Source: Megalonaias nervosa (lineage: Eukaryota; Mollusca; Bivalvia; Unionida; Unionidae). From it: a stretch of 64,000 bases of DNA. Where the stretch lies: the NCBI GenBank assembly GCA_016617855.1, contig JAECUM010004970.1:28370-92369 (forward strand), read 5' to 3'. This document shows positions 1-11,132 of the stretch, one piece after another. How positions within the stretch are numbered: position 1 is the first letter of the stretch; every line of letters begins with the position of its first letter. The position numbers and the translations under genes were made by a program. Below the pieces are notes generated by a model. The model did not search any database, was not told where the DNA came from, and saw only the letters and a list, made by a program, of their open reading frames with translations.

Positions 1-1
1 T

Positions 2-211
2 GTTCGTAAAGAATCCACAAGGAATCGGCTGGTAAACGAAATCCCAGAAGGTGGTCACTAAGACGCACGCCACATTACGACCCCAATTCAATATACACAG
101 TTCTCGTAATACGTGCTGGTAATCCTCCACAGTCTGAATAGTGTCAATGATTTCCTTCCACGGCAATTGTTGTGTCACTAATGATAAAGGTCGTGGTATG
201 GTGTCAAGTTT
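2..211 (-). pseudogene. ORF fragment with a Bcl-2 BH1-like motif, cut by window edge
   Basis: An open frame of about 70 codons runs on the minus strand from just after a stop at 212-214 to the window edge. It contains the stretch ELCILNWGRNVA. The NWGR core followed by an aliphatic/aromatic helix is the hallmark of the BH1 region of Bcl-2-family apoptosis regulators. No start methionine is visible in the frame and the neighbouring frames are broken, so it is part of a damaged gene. It lies downstream of the BIR ORF and polymerase of element L on the same strand. A role in blocking mitochondrial apoptosis is inference from one short motif; BH3 and BH2 regions cannot be judged here. Confidence 0.33.
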
Positions 212-342
212 CTATACCTCTTTTGTCGGAGGAAATAAGTATACCTTATGCACAAAGCTGATCGTACTCCAATGGCGAATCGAAATTGTTTAGTCACTAA
301 CTTGCACATCACACCGTACAGAATTATTCTCTCGAACCAAGT

Positions 343-661
343 TTAGATTGTGTAAAGCAGTTTGTAACCCTCTAAATCTACCTCTGTAATTCGTTGCAGT
401 AAGTCTATTCTGTAGTAAATAGAATCAGTAGCAAAGCAATCCTTCTGGTCGTTGAGGAGCTGATCAATGTTTGACCACTGGAACTCTTTCATCAGAATCA
501 GTCCCCTGATAGCATTCAGGTACAAGTGGTTTAAACATTGGTGACGTAACGGATGCAATTGTTCTTTGCGTTTGACTTGTAGTTTGACAAACTCTCTGTA
601 AATGCGTTCTCTCAACTCCATAGGCAAAACCACGAATATTCTCTTGTAAAGTAGTCATCAA
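343..661 (-). pseudogene. Unrecognised ORF pair of element L, probably one frameshifted gene
   Basis: Two overlapping minus-strand frames share this interval: one starts MMTTLQENIRG at 661 (65 aa), the other MVLPMELRERIYREF at 633 (96 aa). The second is rich in Leu, Arg and Lys and looks helical. They lie 4 bp below the stop of the BIR ORF, in the same direction, and above the BH1-like fragment. I do not recognise either. Their overlap and short length suggest one damaged coding region, which could even be the N-terminal part of the gene whose BH1-like piece lies at 2-211, but that link is only positional. Confidence 0.3.
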
Positions 662-665
662 GTGA

Positions 666-1067
666 TTACTGGTGTCTCACTAAAAGTAGATAGTGACAGT
701 GCGGAGACCATCGATCATGTTCCAGGTAAGCCGAATCTTTCTGCTTCCACTCGTGAAGTGACACACCGAAACTGAAGCACTTGACTTTATCACCTTCGCC
801 AAAGTAGGTAAATCCGGCTCGCACAAGGAACGAATATTGTTTTCTAACAGGCTCATTTCGATGAGCGTAAGGTGAAACCTGCAGTAGTTTGCTCAGGCAT
901 GGATGACATCCGTATTGTGGTAGCTGCGTAGTTTCACGTGGAGGATGACATTGACAATCAAAACCAGTAAAGATTCCTCGATAACGAGTGGCATCGCTTT
1001 CGTATCGGTCAGTTATGACACGCACATCATCACTTTCCATGGTAGGTATAGTAGTAGTCAAAGCCAA
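666..1067 (-). pseudogene. BIR-domain (IAP-like) protein of element L, zinc site damaged
   Basis: A 133-aa minus-strand ORF with a BIR domain in its C-terminal third (about 678-815). Visible signature: GFTYFGEGDKVKCF, then VSLHEW, then EHDRWSPHC, which follows the family pattern of a GFxYxGxGDxVxCFxC core, a Trp, and HxxxxxxC. BIR domains bind one zinc through CxxC...H...C and in IAP proteins restrain caspases. Here the second cysteine of CxxC is Phe (CFSF), so zinc binding is probably lost. The first half (rich in Cys, Pro, Gln) is not recognised. No RING finger is seen. It follows the polymerase on the same strand; a second BIR remnant lies upstream at 1385-1560. An accessory anti-apoptotic gene of a virus-like element is the likely origin. 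Confidence 0.68.
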
Positions 1068-1085
1068 GTTCCCACGATGTGGTAC

Positions 1086-1286
1086 TCAATCTCTGAGGTC
1101 ATAGCGTACTGCCTCCCTGCAATCGCAAGGCACAGCATCGCACTCCACTTGAGAATCACCGAGCTTGATTTGTGCCTGTCTGAACTTCATTTGTGCTTCT
1201 CTGAAGGGATTCATCTTTCTCGCTTGGCAATTGTAGTCACTTTTTATACATGTCGTAATGAAGTCTCGCGATTGTAAATCTTTCAC
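1086..1286 (-). pseudogene. Short ORF between the two BIR regions
   Basis: A 66-aa minus-strand frame (start MKDLQSRDFITTCIK) in the gap between the two BIR regions. Its N-terminal codons lie in a 30-bp segment that is also present at 2002-2031 next to the polymerase C-terminus. The middle, with repeated MKFRQAQ-type residues, is probably helical. It could be the linker of a two-BIR protein or an unrelated remnant. No family recognised. Confidence 0.25.
1240..1269 (+). repeat. 30-bp perfect direct repeat (second copy 2002-2031)
   Basis: The run starting CTTTTTATACATGTCG and ending AAGTCTCGC occurs here and again at 2002-2031, 762 bp apart, with no mismatch that I can see. The distal copy lies near the 3' part of the polymerase remnant, so a local duplication has rearranged the junction between polymerase and BIR genes. 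Confidence 0.85.
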
Positions 1287-1384
1287 TTTTAATGCCTAGT
1301 TTTCGAAGTTTTCTTTTTTTGGTTCCTGAACAACGGTACTACCTTCTCTAAGGTACCGTCATAAATGTACCGTAGTGTGATGGG

Positions 1385-1560
1385 TGGAATGGCCATAGAA
1401 AGGTAAGAACAGCGCGGAGACCATCGAGGATTGTTTAGAATAGTTGAATCTTTATACATACATCAATCCATACGCAACCTCAGACCACAACTGAAAAACT
1501 GTACCTCGTATCCCAGTCTCAAGTCCCAAGTAGACAAATCCTATTCTAGCTGAAACATTC
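1385..1560 (-). pseudogene. Second, degenerate BIR domain remnant
   Basis: Across several minus-strand frames the landmarks of a BIR domain appear in order: IGFVYLG, FFSCG, and PRWSPRCSYL. The last closely matches DRWSPHCHYL of the neighbouring BIR at 678-815, and the DNA around 1405-1427 repeats that around 697-715. Stops and frameshifts separate the pieces. Two BIR modules in tandem are typical of IAP proteins, so element L probably once carried a two-BIR gene. Confidence 0.5.
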
Positions 1561-1635
1561 AAAGTAGGTAATCCTTCCCTATCCTTGGGCCATTTTTAAA
1601 CGTTTCCAATCGACTGGCACAATCACAATAGTCAA

Positions 1636-4600
1636 TCAAAAAGACAGAAAAATTGTATTGTTTGAACTTGGAGTTCTCAGAGGGTCCCTCGATCGATTCT
1701 TGCTGTGTCGATGGCATCTTTCTTGTTGGTGGCAATCGTCTTGGAAACATTTTTTTATACCAGTGTGTCCGTATGGCAAAGTGAAGTGGTTGGTAAGTGG
1801 CACTTGCTTCTGGTGCGCGATTTGATACAGTTTCTCCATAGGTCGACTGACGATTTGGTGTTTGGGTAAACATACGATCTTGTGCGGTTTGTAGGTGGTC
1901 TCTTTAAAATGTTGATCCTCTCCAGATTGCAAAGCTTCTATCAAACCGGCCAAAGCTCACCTCTTCACTGATGCGATAATTGAGAGTCTTGGACGTTTAC
2001 TCTTTTTATACATGTCGTAATGAAGTCTCGCTTTTTCACTTTACACTCGCTGTGGACTTCTCCTTGTGGGTTACTATATTCGTAGTCGTAAGTTTTGGGA
2101 CCGCCACTAGCAAAACTTAGAATCTTGTCGTTGGGGTCCTAGTCCGCCCAGGCTCCTACACGGTCTCCCTCGATGTCAGGGTGACGTTGACCTAGGCTAT
2201 CAATGTAGATGGAACTGTCTGTGTCAAAATACAGCACACATTCTCCTGACAGTTCTAAAGCTTCGTACAATTTTAAGCGGGCATAGGCTGTCACGTAGGC
2301 CGCAGTGTTGACATTTCCAAATTTGTCAACCTGTACAAAGTCCAGTTCTTCTTCGTAATTGACCAGGATCATGTCTTCACGAAGGACGTCCACGTGTTTC
2401 ATGTGTTTGGTTTTGTTGTGAATCATCTGGAAGTAGCGGGAAGGTTCTGTCAAATACTCCGTCTTGGGTAAACACGGTCGTTGTGCCATTTTGTCCCACA
2501 AACAATTCAACATCACTTTCTCAAACGATAGCCTTCCTTCAATTTTTCTCGATCTGGTCTAAGGTGATGCTTTCCTCTTCCAATTACTTCTCTTTGAATT
2601 CCTCTTGGTCATCGGGAGTGTGGCACCAGAATGGATAGCCACTGGTTTCTTGTTTCAGTTTCCAAATGGGGTCCACATAGTCTGCGAAAATGCCTCTCTG
2701 AGTCTCGTCGCCCTAGTGGTACTGTTCTATCTTGGGCAAATGATAAGTTTCGTACACATCTAACAGTTGGTATCCCAGGTCCATAGCTTTAAACAATTCC
2801 ACGCGGACCCACTTTCCTGCCAAGGCACGTTCTTCCATGGTGTGCTGACGAAGTTGATCTTAGTTGCATGTTCGGCACAGGTACGGCACAAGGGAAACAT
2901 CAGTTTTCCTTGGCAATGGTGAGGTAAAACGGGATGGTACATGTCCGTGGGAGGCAAAGCTTTAAAATCCTTTGTATTGACGAATGTTTGTCGAAGTCAA
3001 TGTGTTCCGTCAGCAATTGTGGATGTTCTGCGGGAGAGTGACAATATTTGCACACGTAAGGATACAGCGAACACACGTCTAGGTATTTGATTTGTCCTCC
3101 TTTGTCCTTGTCATCGTGGTACAGCAAACAGGTGGCATTCGTCCGTCCTCCGTGCAAACAGCCCCGTGGGTTCAGAGGGACCACCAACTTGTAACTTTCC
3201 ACGATGCGTTTAAAATCGGGATCGGTTTACAAACTGTGATAGTACTGGTGTTCCCACATTTCGACCTCTTGGTATCCTTGCTGTTCTAACTTTAAGCGTC
3301 GCTGACAAGTGACCTCGTACAAGTCTTTCATGGTATATTGTAAAAACTGATTTTTGGTGTGCCGTTGAGGGTAGCAGATCAGACATCCGTGAAATAAGCA
3401 ACCGTTAAACTCGTATACGATCTTAGGGTTTTCTAAGTCCCAACCATCCACCGAATACGTTCCGATGGTCTTTTCACCTCCTCCGTTTCGGGCGTAGTGG
3501 ATCCATTTATCTTCCTTGTCACACAAGTAATGTGGCCAGCTTAGAGCTTTGAGCGAGTATAGACATTTGACAAAATTGGTCGTTTGTGAACGAATGACAT
3601 CCAGGGTCTTCTCGGGCATGAATCGTTTCCGACACACTAAGGAGCACGCTTTAGCGATGGTGCAGGATTTTTCAAGGGGTCCATCCCTCCGTGCTCTATT
3701 CTCGAAATTTCCACAGCAGCGCCGTAAAATGTCCACGTCCGATCGACAATACTGTAACATTTCTACCTGAACGTCGATGGGGTCAGACGCCTGAGAGTGG
3801 AACCAAACGTAGAAAGCGTCTCGTTGTTCGATGCGCATGTTGTCGAGGTCGTAGTTGTGAGCATCAGGCAAATGGGGTTGAACAGTGTGTTGATTCGCTT
3901 CGGCACTTAAAAAGTGCGGAAAAAACCTTTGGCCATTTCTGTCATTCCAAATGTTTTAGACATTCGATTCAAAAGTATGGCCAAGTAACTCATCAAATCT
4001 TGAAACTGCACTTGCCTTACTTGCATAGAAATGAGTTTTTTTCCGTTCGAAGTCACGTTAGGACGTTCGGTGCTTTGTTCCGTATAGTAGTTCAGAAGAA
4101 ACTGTCCATTGTATCCCGAGAAATTGTGAGCCATCACCGTGGTATAGCGATGGAAAACTCTGCAACCTTCAATGTCCTCTTGGTTCCACGTTTCGTCGAT
4201 AGGGTCTAAGATCCACTGGTCAAAATCGGCCAAAGTGTTGGGCCCCCGAAAGATTTTTTCATGTCCTCCAGGAATCTTGCTACTGTGGGGGCCATGACAA
4301 AAGATTGTTTCTTGGATGCACTTATCGCACTCCCGATGAGCCACGCAGAAATTAGGAAAATGTCTTGCATGCATTCGAAATCGAAAAAGATGAAATTGCC
4401 CTCCTTCTGGTCATCTTCTTCTTCCTCCTGTTGGGGTTGGTATTTTTTAATGTAGTATTCGTGTTCCAAGTCCACGATTTGATGACAAATGTGACATCGT
4501 TTCTTTCCTGGACAAACGTGTGCCTTGGCATTATTGTTACGTATGACTTGTCCACAAGCATAACAACATTTCAGGAGTTGACAATCACTTTTTTGCTGTG

Positions 4601-5759
4601 AATTTTGCGTAACCTGGCAAAGGTGCGCTGACAAGCTGAGCAATGCACTCGTTTTTGTCCTTCGTCAAGGCAGGGTTTAGAGGCCAAACATCCTGGACAT
4701 TGCGATCCACATTGTTTGTGTTGCTCTCGATTGTTATAGCCATAGTCACATCTCTCACAATAATAACTGTATCCCAGGAATCCGATGATACTGGTAATGG
4801 TATCGAAATGTTCATCGTGATGATAGACGTTTTTGTACTTTCCGCCTTTGAAATGTTTGCCTTGGAACAACAAAAGTCCGCGTACTTCTTGAGGGTGTAC
4901 TTTCAAGGTGTAGCGTGGAGCTAAGACGTCTTCCAATTTTTGCATTTCAGGAATGCCACAGGGTGTGTTTTGGATACCCCCGCTTGCTGTAACAGGAGTT
5001 CTGCTTCACTTTGTTGTTTGGTTCCGTTCGATTTTCGAATAGTTTGCCAGGCTCTTTTCCATTCTGTCGTGTCGTTTTTGTCGGCATACGTTCGTCCCAC
5101 CACGAAGGCACGGGCTAAACACATCTTGTCTTGAGGGTTGTTAATTAGGACGAGACTAGTTTTGTGCTGCAAAGGTCATCCACCAATAACACCTTTTTGC
5201 GTATGGTCCCTTTGGCAAGAGAAAAGTGGGTCATGTACAGTGTCGCTTTCCATCGGTGATGTGAAACTTGTCTTTGGACTGCTGAACGTGTTGAATCTTG
5301 TCGATGAATTTGGAAGGTGTCAATTCTGATGGTCTGCTAAACTCATTCCAAACGGGGGACATCAGACTGTCTTGATAAATGGAAAGTGTCAAGCGCTCGT
5401 CTTTGTTGGCATGACACTGCCGATTTAGTGTGGTTAACAAAGAATTCCACGCATCGATGTTGAACCCCTCTGTTTTCTCTATCGGTACGTCTGACTTGAA
5501 ATCTTTAAATTTCGCCGTGTAAATTTTCTAGAGGAGCGTTTGTCCGTCTCTCGAATGTGGTAGTAGTTTCAAGAGTTACTGGTGCTGGACTTTCGTTTGA
5601 CTTTGACTCTTTTGGTCTGGATTCTGGCTCACTCATGTCATCTTCAAAGTCACTGACATGAATTTTAGCCAAGACTTCAGCTATTGTGTGAGGAGATAGG
5701 TCACGTTTCTGGCTCTTACTTTCTTCTCCTTTCTTTACGAAATGGTGTGATCGTTTCAT
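1636..5759 (-). pseudogene. Polinton/adintovirus-type protein-primed DNA polymerase B, broken
   Basis: Family-B polymerase of the protein-primed class, which would replicate the linear element. It is read in at least eight frames from start MKRSHHFVKKGEE (5759) to about 1636. Order of landmarks: acidic N-terminus; a Cys-rich zinc-finger region (YYCERCDYGY, HKQCGSQCPGC, 4571-4945); exonuclease motif I FFDFEC (about 4380); exo II HNFSGYNGQF, where the usual Asp after GY is Asn; exo III YCRSDVDIL (in 3227-3871); palm motif A DVCSLYPYV (about 3053-3079); KMAQRP region and motif C YFDTDS (2211-2228); and a C-terminal stretch with TLPYGHT (1636-1953). The length of about 1,300 codons suits the family. 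Frameshifts and the exo II change show it is not functional. It is close kin of the fragment at 61990-62645. Confidence 0.9.
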
Positions 5760-5897
5760 CTTGATCGCAGATTATAAATTATTACATTTTAAACTCTATT
5801 GCACCCTGTATATCAAGGTAAGGTCAGTGTCTTCTCTATATAAAAGGTCTGTGTCTTCCCTCAAAATATTCATTTCACTCTGAATTCTAGCAGAAAG
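5760..5897 (+). promoter_or_regulatory. Divergent promoter region with TATA box
   Basis: This 138-bp spacer separates the start of the minus-strand polymerase (5759) from the plus-strand zinc-knuckle ORF (5898). CTATATAAAAGG at about 5836-5847 is a textbook TATA box for the plus strand, about 55 bp before the ATG. On the minus strand there is only A/T-rich sequence next to the polymerase start. Function is inferred from position and motif. Confidence 0.5.
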
Positions 5898-6230
5898 ATG
5901 GAAGAACCAACACAGATCGAACTTCTGATCAGAGCTTTGCGACGTGTCATACGAAGGTTTTCTTCAGAGAAGCAGACGAACTACTCCCCTACCTTTCGAG
6001 ATAAAAGTCAAGATATTTGCTATATCTGTCAGAAGAAAGGGCGTTGGTCTTCATAATGTCCAAAACGTCAAAGCAAGACAAGCGTCAAAGGAGACAAAGG
6101 TCAAGATACCTGTTGCCATTGTCAAGAGAAAGGACATTGGTCTTCAGACTGCACTAATAAACAACAGGAGCAGGAGGAAGGGAGGGGTCCCGAAAAGATA
6201 TCTATTCTTTCTTGCCTAAAAAATTTTTAG
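5898..6230 (+). pseudogene. Two-zinc-knuckle (CCHC) small protein with one internal stop
   Basis: Frame starts MEEPTQIELLIRALRRVIRRF at 5898 and is open to a TAG at 6228-6230 except for one TAA at 6054-6056. Two CCHC knuckles follow: CYICQKKGRW, whose His is Arg and which runs into the stop, and CCHCQEKGHWSSDC, which is intact (CX2CX4HX4C). Such knuckles bind single-stranded nucleic acid. The N-terminus is a basic helix. It is transcribed away from polymerase B of element L behind a TATA box, so it is probably an accessory gene of that element. A retrotransposon Gag origin is less likely, because no other Gag or Pol sequence adjoins it. Confidence 0.55.
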
Positions 6231-7284
6231 TCGATTTTATGTGTGATAGATTTATGCTCATAAATCTATGAGTAATATGTCTATGTTTCTATGCCTCTAA
6301 CCCTGTCTCTAACCACGTGTCTGTGTATATGTCTCTATGTCAATGTCTCTATGTCTCTATTGTTCCTAGAGTAACGCGTATTCCGGTAAGCCACTTGTCA
6401 CACTGTTCCGCCCGATTGAGGTCAGCCACTTGCAACATTGTTGCCAGTGTCTAGTACCGTGACGTCACCCATGTTCAATTCCTATTGTCCTTAGACAGGC
6501 CCAGTACATTGTCCCTAGACAGGCCCAATATCTTCTCGCTATACATTCCCTATGTTAAATTCCCCATGTTAAATTCCCATTGTTCCCAGAGTTCCGGGAC
6601 CATTTGTTAGTCAATTGTCCCCAGGGTGCCCCCACTCACTACTTACATGAGCTATGTCATGGGTGCAAAGCTTGATTACATATTTCGAAATTGTACTGCA
6701 ATTTCGACTATATCCCAAGTACAATAACATCCTCCTTACTGCACTCAAAATGAAATGAACATTGCAGTCCATTGCGTCGTTTTGATAATTACATAGAAAG
6801 AGTTCATATTTTTCCCACATTACAATTCTAAACATTCAACGACAGAACAGAAACACACTAGCAGATAATTCAAGACGCTGCTACCTCGCTGTACAAATCA
6901 GACGTTACTTCATGTAGAATTGACACAGATAAATCCAGTATTTAATCACGAAATCTAGATGAATCGACACAAATACCAAATCTACTAATTCCAGACCAAA
7001 TGGAAAAGTTGTTGCAATGCGCATTCATTCACAATATGACTCTAAATTTCAAGTAGGCCTAAACGGCAATTTCTTTTGAAAGTCATTTCGACCGCGCGAC
7101 TAAGTTATAATTTCGCTGGGCGGACTTAAGTGCGCATTAATATTGTTGTTGTGTACTGATGAATATGTGCTTGTGCATTTAGTTTGGAATACTTCATATA
7201 TTCGGTCACTTTGTTTCCTGTAGTGCGTATTTGTTTATATAATTAAGCCTTGGGTAGAATAAGAAAATGAGCATATAATGAAAA
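6231..7284. other. No gene seen; short repeats
   Basis: No supportable coding frame. About 6255-6362 is an irregular minisatellite built on TATGTCTC/TGTCTCTA. Two near-identical runs containing TAGACAGGCCCA start at about 6491 and 6513. A CRE-like TGACGTCA occurs near 6460. The terminus of element L should lie in or before this stretch, but I found no clear terminal repeat, since its partner lies outside the window. Confidence 0.5.
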
Positions 7285-7413
7285 GATTACTGCATTTGTA
7301 TGGGAAAATATGAACTCGTTTTCTAGGATGGATATACTGCATTCCCAAGGTCGTGCAGTTTAGCCATCCGAACAAAAAGTCGTTCATATTTTCCCGTACA
7401 AATGCAGTAACCT
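7285..7413. repeat. Fold-back inverted repeat (~50-bp arms)
   Basis: Left arm starts GATTACTGCATTTGTATGGG; the right arm, read on the minus strand from 7413, starts GGTTACTGCATTTGTACGGG. The arms stay in register for about 50 bp and enclose about 27 bp. It is probably a small MITE or fold-back element; no flanking duplication was identified. Confidence 0.7.
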
Positions 7414-8279
7414 ATAATTCTCTGATGTGCATCTGTTTCTAGAGTATTTAGCAAACACTCTCTCTATATAGTGTGGACTGCATGTTGTTTCTCCGTCAAA
7501 TTTTATTTCCAAACAGCATTCAGATGTGTTATTTATTGTATAATTTCACTGAAAATTCTATTAGTTAAATCGTCTGCTTCATAGAAATCAATCACTAAAC
7601 AAAGTTTCTTCGTATTCATCAATAGCTTATCTTTCCATTTTTCTTCTTTTTGATTGGTGATCTTGTGTTGTTTGTATCTGACATGCATTAAACGCTTAGG
7701 CGCTCCATTTTCAATAAATATCTTTCTAAACAGTCTAGCCCTTTCATGTGTTTCATGTACATCAGGTGGACAATAAGTCTTTGTATATGGATTATGCGTC
7801 TTTTGTAAGAAGAGTATTTAATGCAGTCTTTTCATTAAATAAACATGAGTTTATTATTTAGCTCTTCATGTTTTCAGAGCTGTTGTAATGGAATAATTCG
7901 TTTAGTAGTTTTACAACCTCTAGTTGGAACTATCAATTCTTACCTGTGTCATGTGTGTGCTACTACTAGAAGGGGAAGATATGGAGACCAGATCGTCATA
8001 CCTTGTGACGGGACAGGGATACTGCCGTAAAATATATGGTAATCTGACCCCAAGCATGTATTCTGATTTGCAAAGACCTCGCAGTCATTTACATACTGAA
8101 GCAAAATTTTACCAAAGAGAGCTAAGTATAGAGATAATATCAGAGGCTCAAATGAGTATCCCATTTTTTGCATACGTTTATTTTGTTCAGGGCCACTAAA
8201 TTATTTTTGTCAATAAAGTTTGTGAGCAATTGTATTTTTTTTTTGACCAAGCACCAAGAATTAGAAGAAAATGCATTAA

Positions 8280-8345
<66 letters not shown>

Positions 8346-9497
8346 TATGCAGGTTTTTTAAAATTATTTCCCATTGTTCAATGAAATGTTTATCTTGTGA
8401 GAATAAATGATACCTTTTTCATACAAATATGTTAAACATCCGTTTTTTAGACCCCCTCCCAAGTCTACGGTAATTATTTATAATATAAAAAACTGATTCG
8501 AAAAAGAAATAAATCAGGTTTTTTTTTAGTTTTCTATAGCAACTGCATGTATACAGTAAAACCATAGCATTTCATCTAGTGAGACAAAGTAATTCCATGA
8601 ATATGCGGTCTTTTGGTGTGCAAACAATATGAAAAGTTTGCAAACGGTGTTAAAGAATAAAGCAACAACAGGATAATAATAGACTTTTCAGTAAAGAAAA
8701 GCCATTAAAAAATCAACAGCAGAAAAGGTAAAAAACGAACAAGGACAAAACCGAAAGTTAGAGATACACTGAAGGAGAAATACTTCCTGACAAATGTAAG
8801 GCATTGGTCACCTTGCTTTAAAACAATCAAATATTAAATGCATAAATGAATCAAATAAATATAAAAAAAGAAATATAACAGTGTCATGCTGACATTAGTA
8901 CCTGAAAATATAACAATGAGAAAGTATTATATTGTAAATATATATTTTATTACCTGATAATCTATGATTTCTATCTATGTTAAGTCCTTATACAACATTT
9001 ATCACCACAGACTGATGTACAAACAAAAAGGAAAATATTCAAACCCAAACAGGGAAGCAGGGAAAAAAGAAATATAATGAACAAAACAGGTGCAAAACGT
9101 TAAAGATAATAAAAAAGTGTATATATTAGCCACAAGAGAGAAACGGTAATAATATAAGCAATACAATACGGCAGGTCAGCAATTACAAGACTATAGAACT
9201 ATTATTAAATGGCGATACTGGTATATAATACATAGTATATAATATTATATCTTGACTTTAAGATCTGAAATCATTTTGATATATCTGATACATTGAGCCT
9301 CGTAATAAAGAAAATCACAAAAGATGGTCACAGTTATATCATTTGTAGCTAACATATGTATCTATTCTTTCTCTGCCATTACCATTGTTTATGAGATAGC
9401 AAAAAACCACATGTATTCTTGTGTTATCAATAATATATTTATAGCAACAAACTACTCTCACTGTATTTCAACGATAAAAACAATCGTGTGTTCTCTG
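7414..9497. other. Non-coding AT-rich stretch
   Basis: Only short frames without known domains are visible. It includes a (TA)n microsatellite at about 8282-8343. A 91-codon open frame at 7924-8199 has no recognisable domain and no supporting splice or promoter context, so I do not call it a gene. Confidence 0.5.
8282..8343. repeat. (TA)n microsatellite
   Basis: About 30 uninterrupted TA units. Other (TA)n tracts lie at 9944-10010 and 23402-23453. Confidence 0.98.
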
Positions 9498-9716
9498 TTT
9501 TTTTTTTTTTTTTTTTTTTTTTTTTGGAGGGGGGGCTGATTGAGATTTTTAACTTAGCTTTAACAACTTTTCAGTCATATCGCTTCGATGTCTGCAGTGT
9601 GACAGTTTATAGTGCTGCCTAGCACTGAAGCATCATGCCGCAGACATGTGATATCTTGTCCCACCAAGTCACATTATCCCAACAGCAGTCGGACCAGTCC
9701 TAATGAACTTTCTGTA
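9498..9716 (-). mobile_element. 5'-truncated SINE copy with poly(T) neighbour
   Basis: From about 9536 the sequence matches the body of the SINE at 30405-30712: shared runs include TTTTCAGTCATATCG, CAGTTTATAGTG and AGTCACATTATCC. The tRNA-like head is missing. A run of about 28 T plus G-rich bases lies directly at 9498-9538, as expected for a poly(A) tail read on the opposite strand. The family call rests on the longer copy. Confidence 0.6.
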
Positions 9717-9939
9717 GAAATTTGAATTTATTTGATTACTGTTAGTCTGTTAAATTTGCCCTGAAATTGGCTTGGAAGCTGAGCGTCTATTCCATAACTA
9801 GAGTGTAAGAAAAATAGTCACTTGATTTAAACCTACGTTCCATTTGAGAAGTAAGGCAAAAGATCCACTTTCCTTTGACTGCAGATTATATCCATTCTTA
9901 TGTCCCATGTAACAGTTTCAATAATTTAAAGCTAAAGAG

Positions 9940-9943
<4 letters not shown>

Positions 9944-10010
<67 letters not shown>
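9944..10010. repeat. (TA)n microsatellite
   Basis: About 33 TA units. The adjoining 10012-11100 shows no gene I can support. Confidence 0.98.
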
Positions 10011-10013
<3 letters not shown>

Positions 10014-11132
10014 ACTAACTCTCTCTCTGTGTTTCGAGCACATATGACAGATTGTCTTCACATACGTGTGAATAAGCTGAACTGCAGTTGTGATTATCCT
10101 TTGAATTGCACGTGAAACATTAGTCGAGAAAACTTATTTTAAAAAAAAATAATGTTTTATTTCATCTCATGACGATATCGGTTTATTTTTCATATTCCTC
10201 GTTTGGATAAACTAATGTGTCACTTTGCTGATATGGTCTGTCCCAATTAAACTGAACAAACCTTGTATACATGAAGTGATTAAACGTATGTATACACCAA
10301 AGTATTGTCGTTCGTACGTTCTAAACAGTTTTTTTTTTTTTCATTCAGACCTCTCCAAAACTTATTTTCATTCAGTCCTTGATTGAATGGATTAACAGCA
10401 CACATTTAATGTTTTTCTTTTATTTCTGCCTGCCAATCGATTTGATCCATCTCTCATCATGCTAGTGGTCTGTGTTATTATTTACATGCTGTTAGATACA
10501 TTTTCTTGTAGTATTTCACTGAATGCTGAAACGTTGCTATTGATGATTATTATATTGCTTTCAACTAATCTGTCTCCTTAGCGAAGATAAATGCTTTATT
10601 TATTGATTTATGTATACAGTGTCAACGCTTGTGCATAAGGATAAGGGTTTGAGGTGACGTGTTTTAAACATACTGGGCAAAATTGTGAGAAATCACAATA
10701 ACTGCAGAATTTTGCATATTTTTCCATAACGAACGGGGTATTTCACAGTACTGAAAGGTTAAAGAATCAATTACACACATTAATCCAAAGATGACTGAAA
10801 TTTAATTCCACAAGCCTTTTTTTTAGCTGCTAAATCACAAGGTCGGGATATTCAATTTGATAAGACCGGGCCAATATAAGGTAATATTCAACGCTTACTG
10901 TCCAGTCTCTTCTACGGTCAAAATTATGGCATGCAGCAAAACAGATTTTCACATTTAAATGAGACCATACATATATGTTATTTGATATTTGTTAGTCAAC
11001 CATGAAAAGAATATTGTTTGAGTAAGTTTCTTATTTGGTCCAGAATGCCTGTTTTAACTATATCTTCTAATCTCCTTTCAGTTGTTCCACTTTCACACTC
11101 GGTCCTCTTTTCAACTATGATGTACCTACACT

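Noticed and set aside
8168..8410. 80-codon ORF with Tyr-Ile repeats
   Set aside because: It is a translation of the (TA)n microsatellite.
10996..11125. 43-codon minus-strand frame below the last exon of the 11-13 kb gene
   Set aside because: Protein-like, but it follows the stop of exon 3 and has no credible splice arrangement; may be 3' untranslated sequence.
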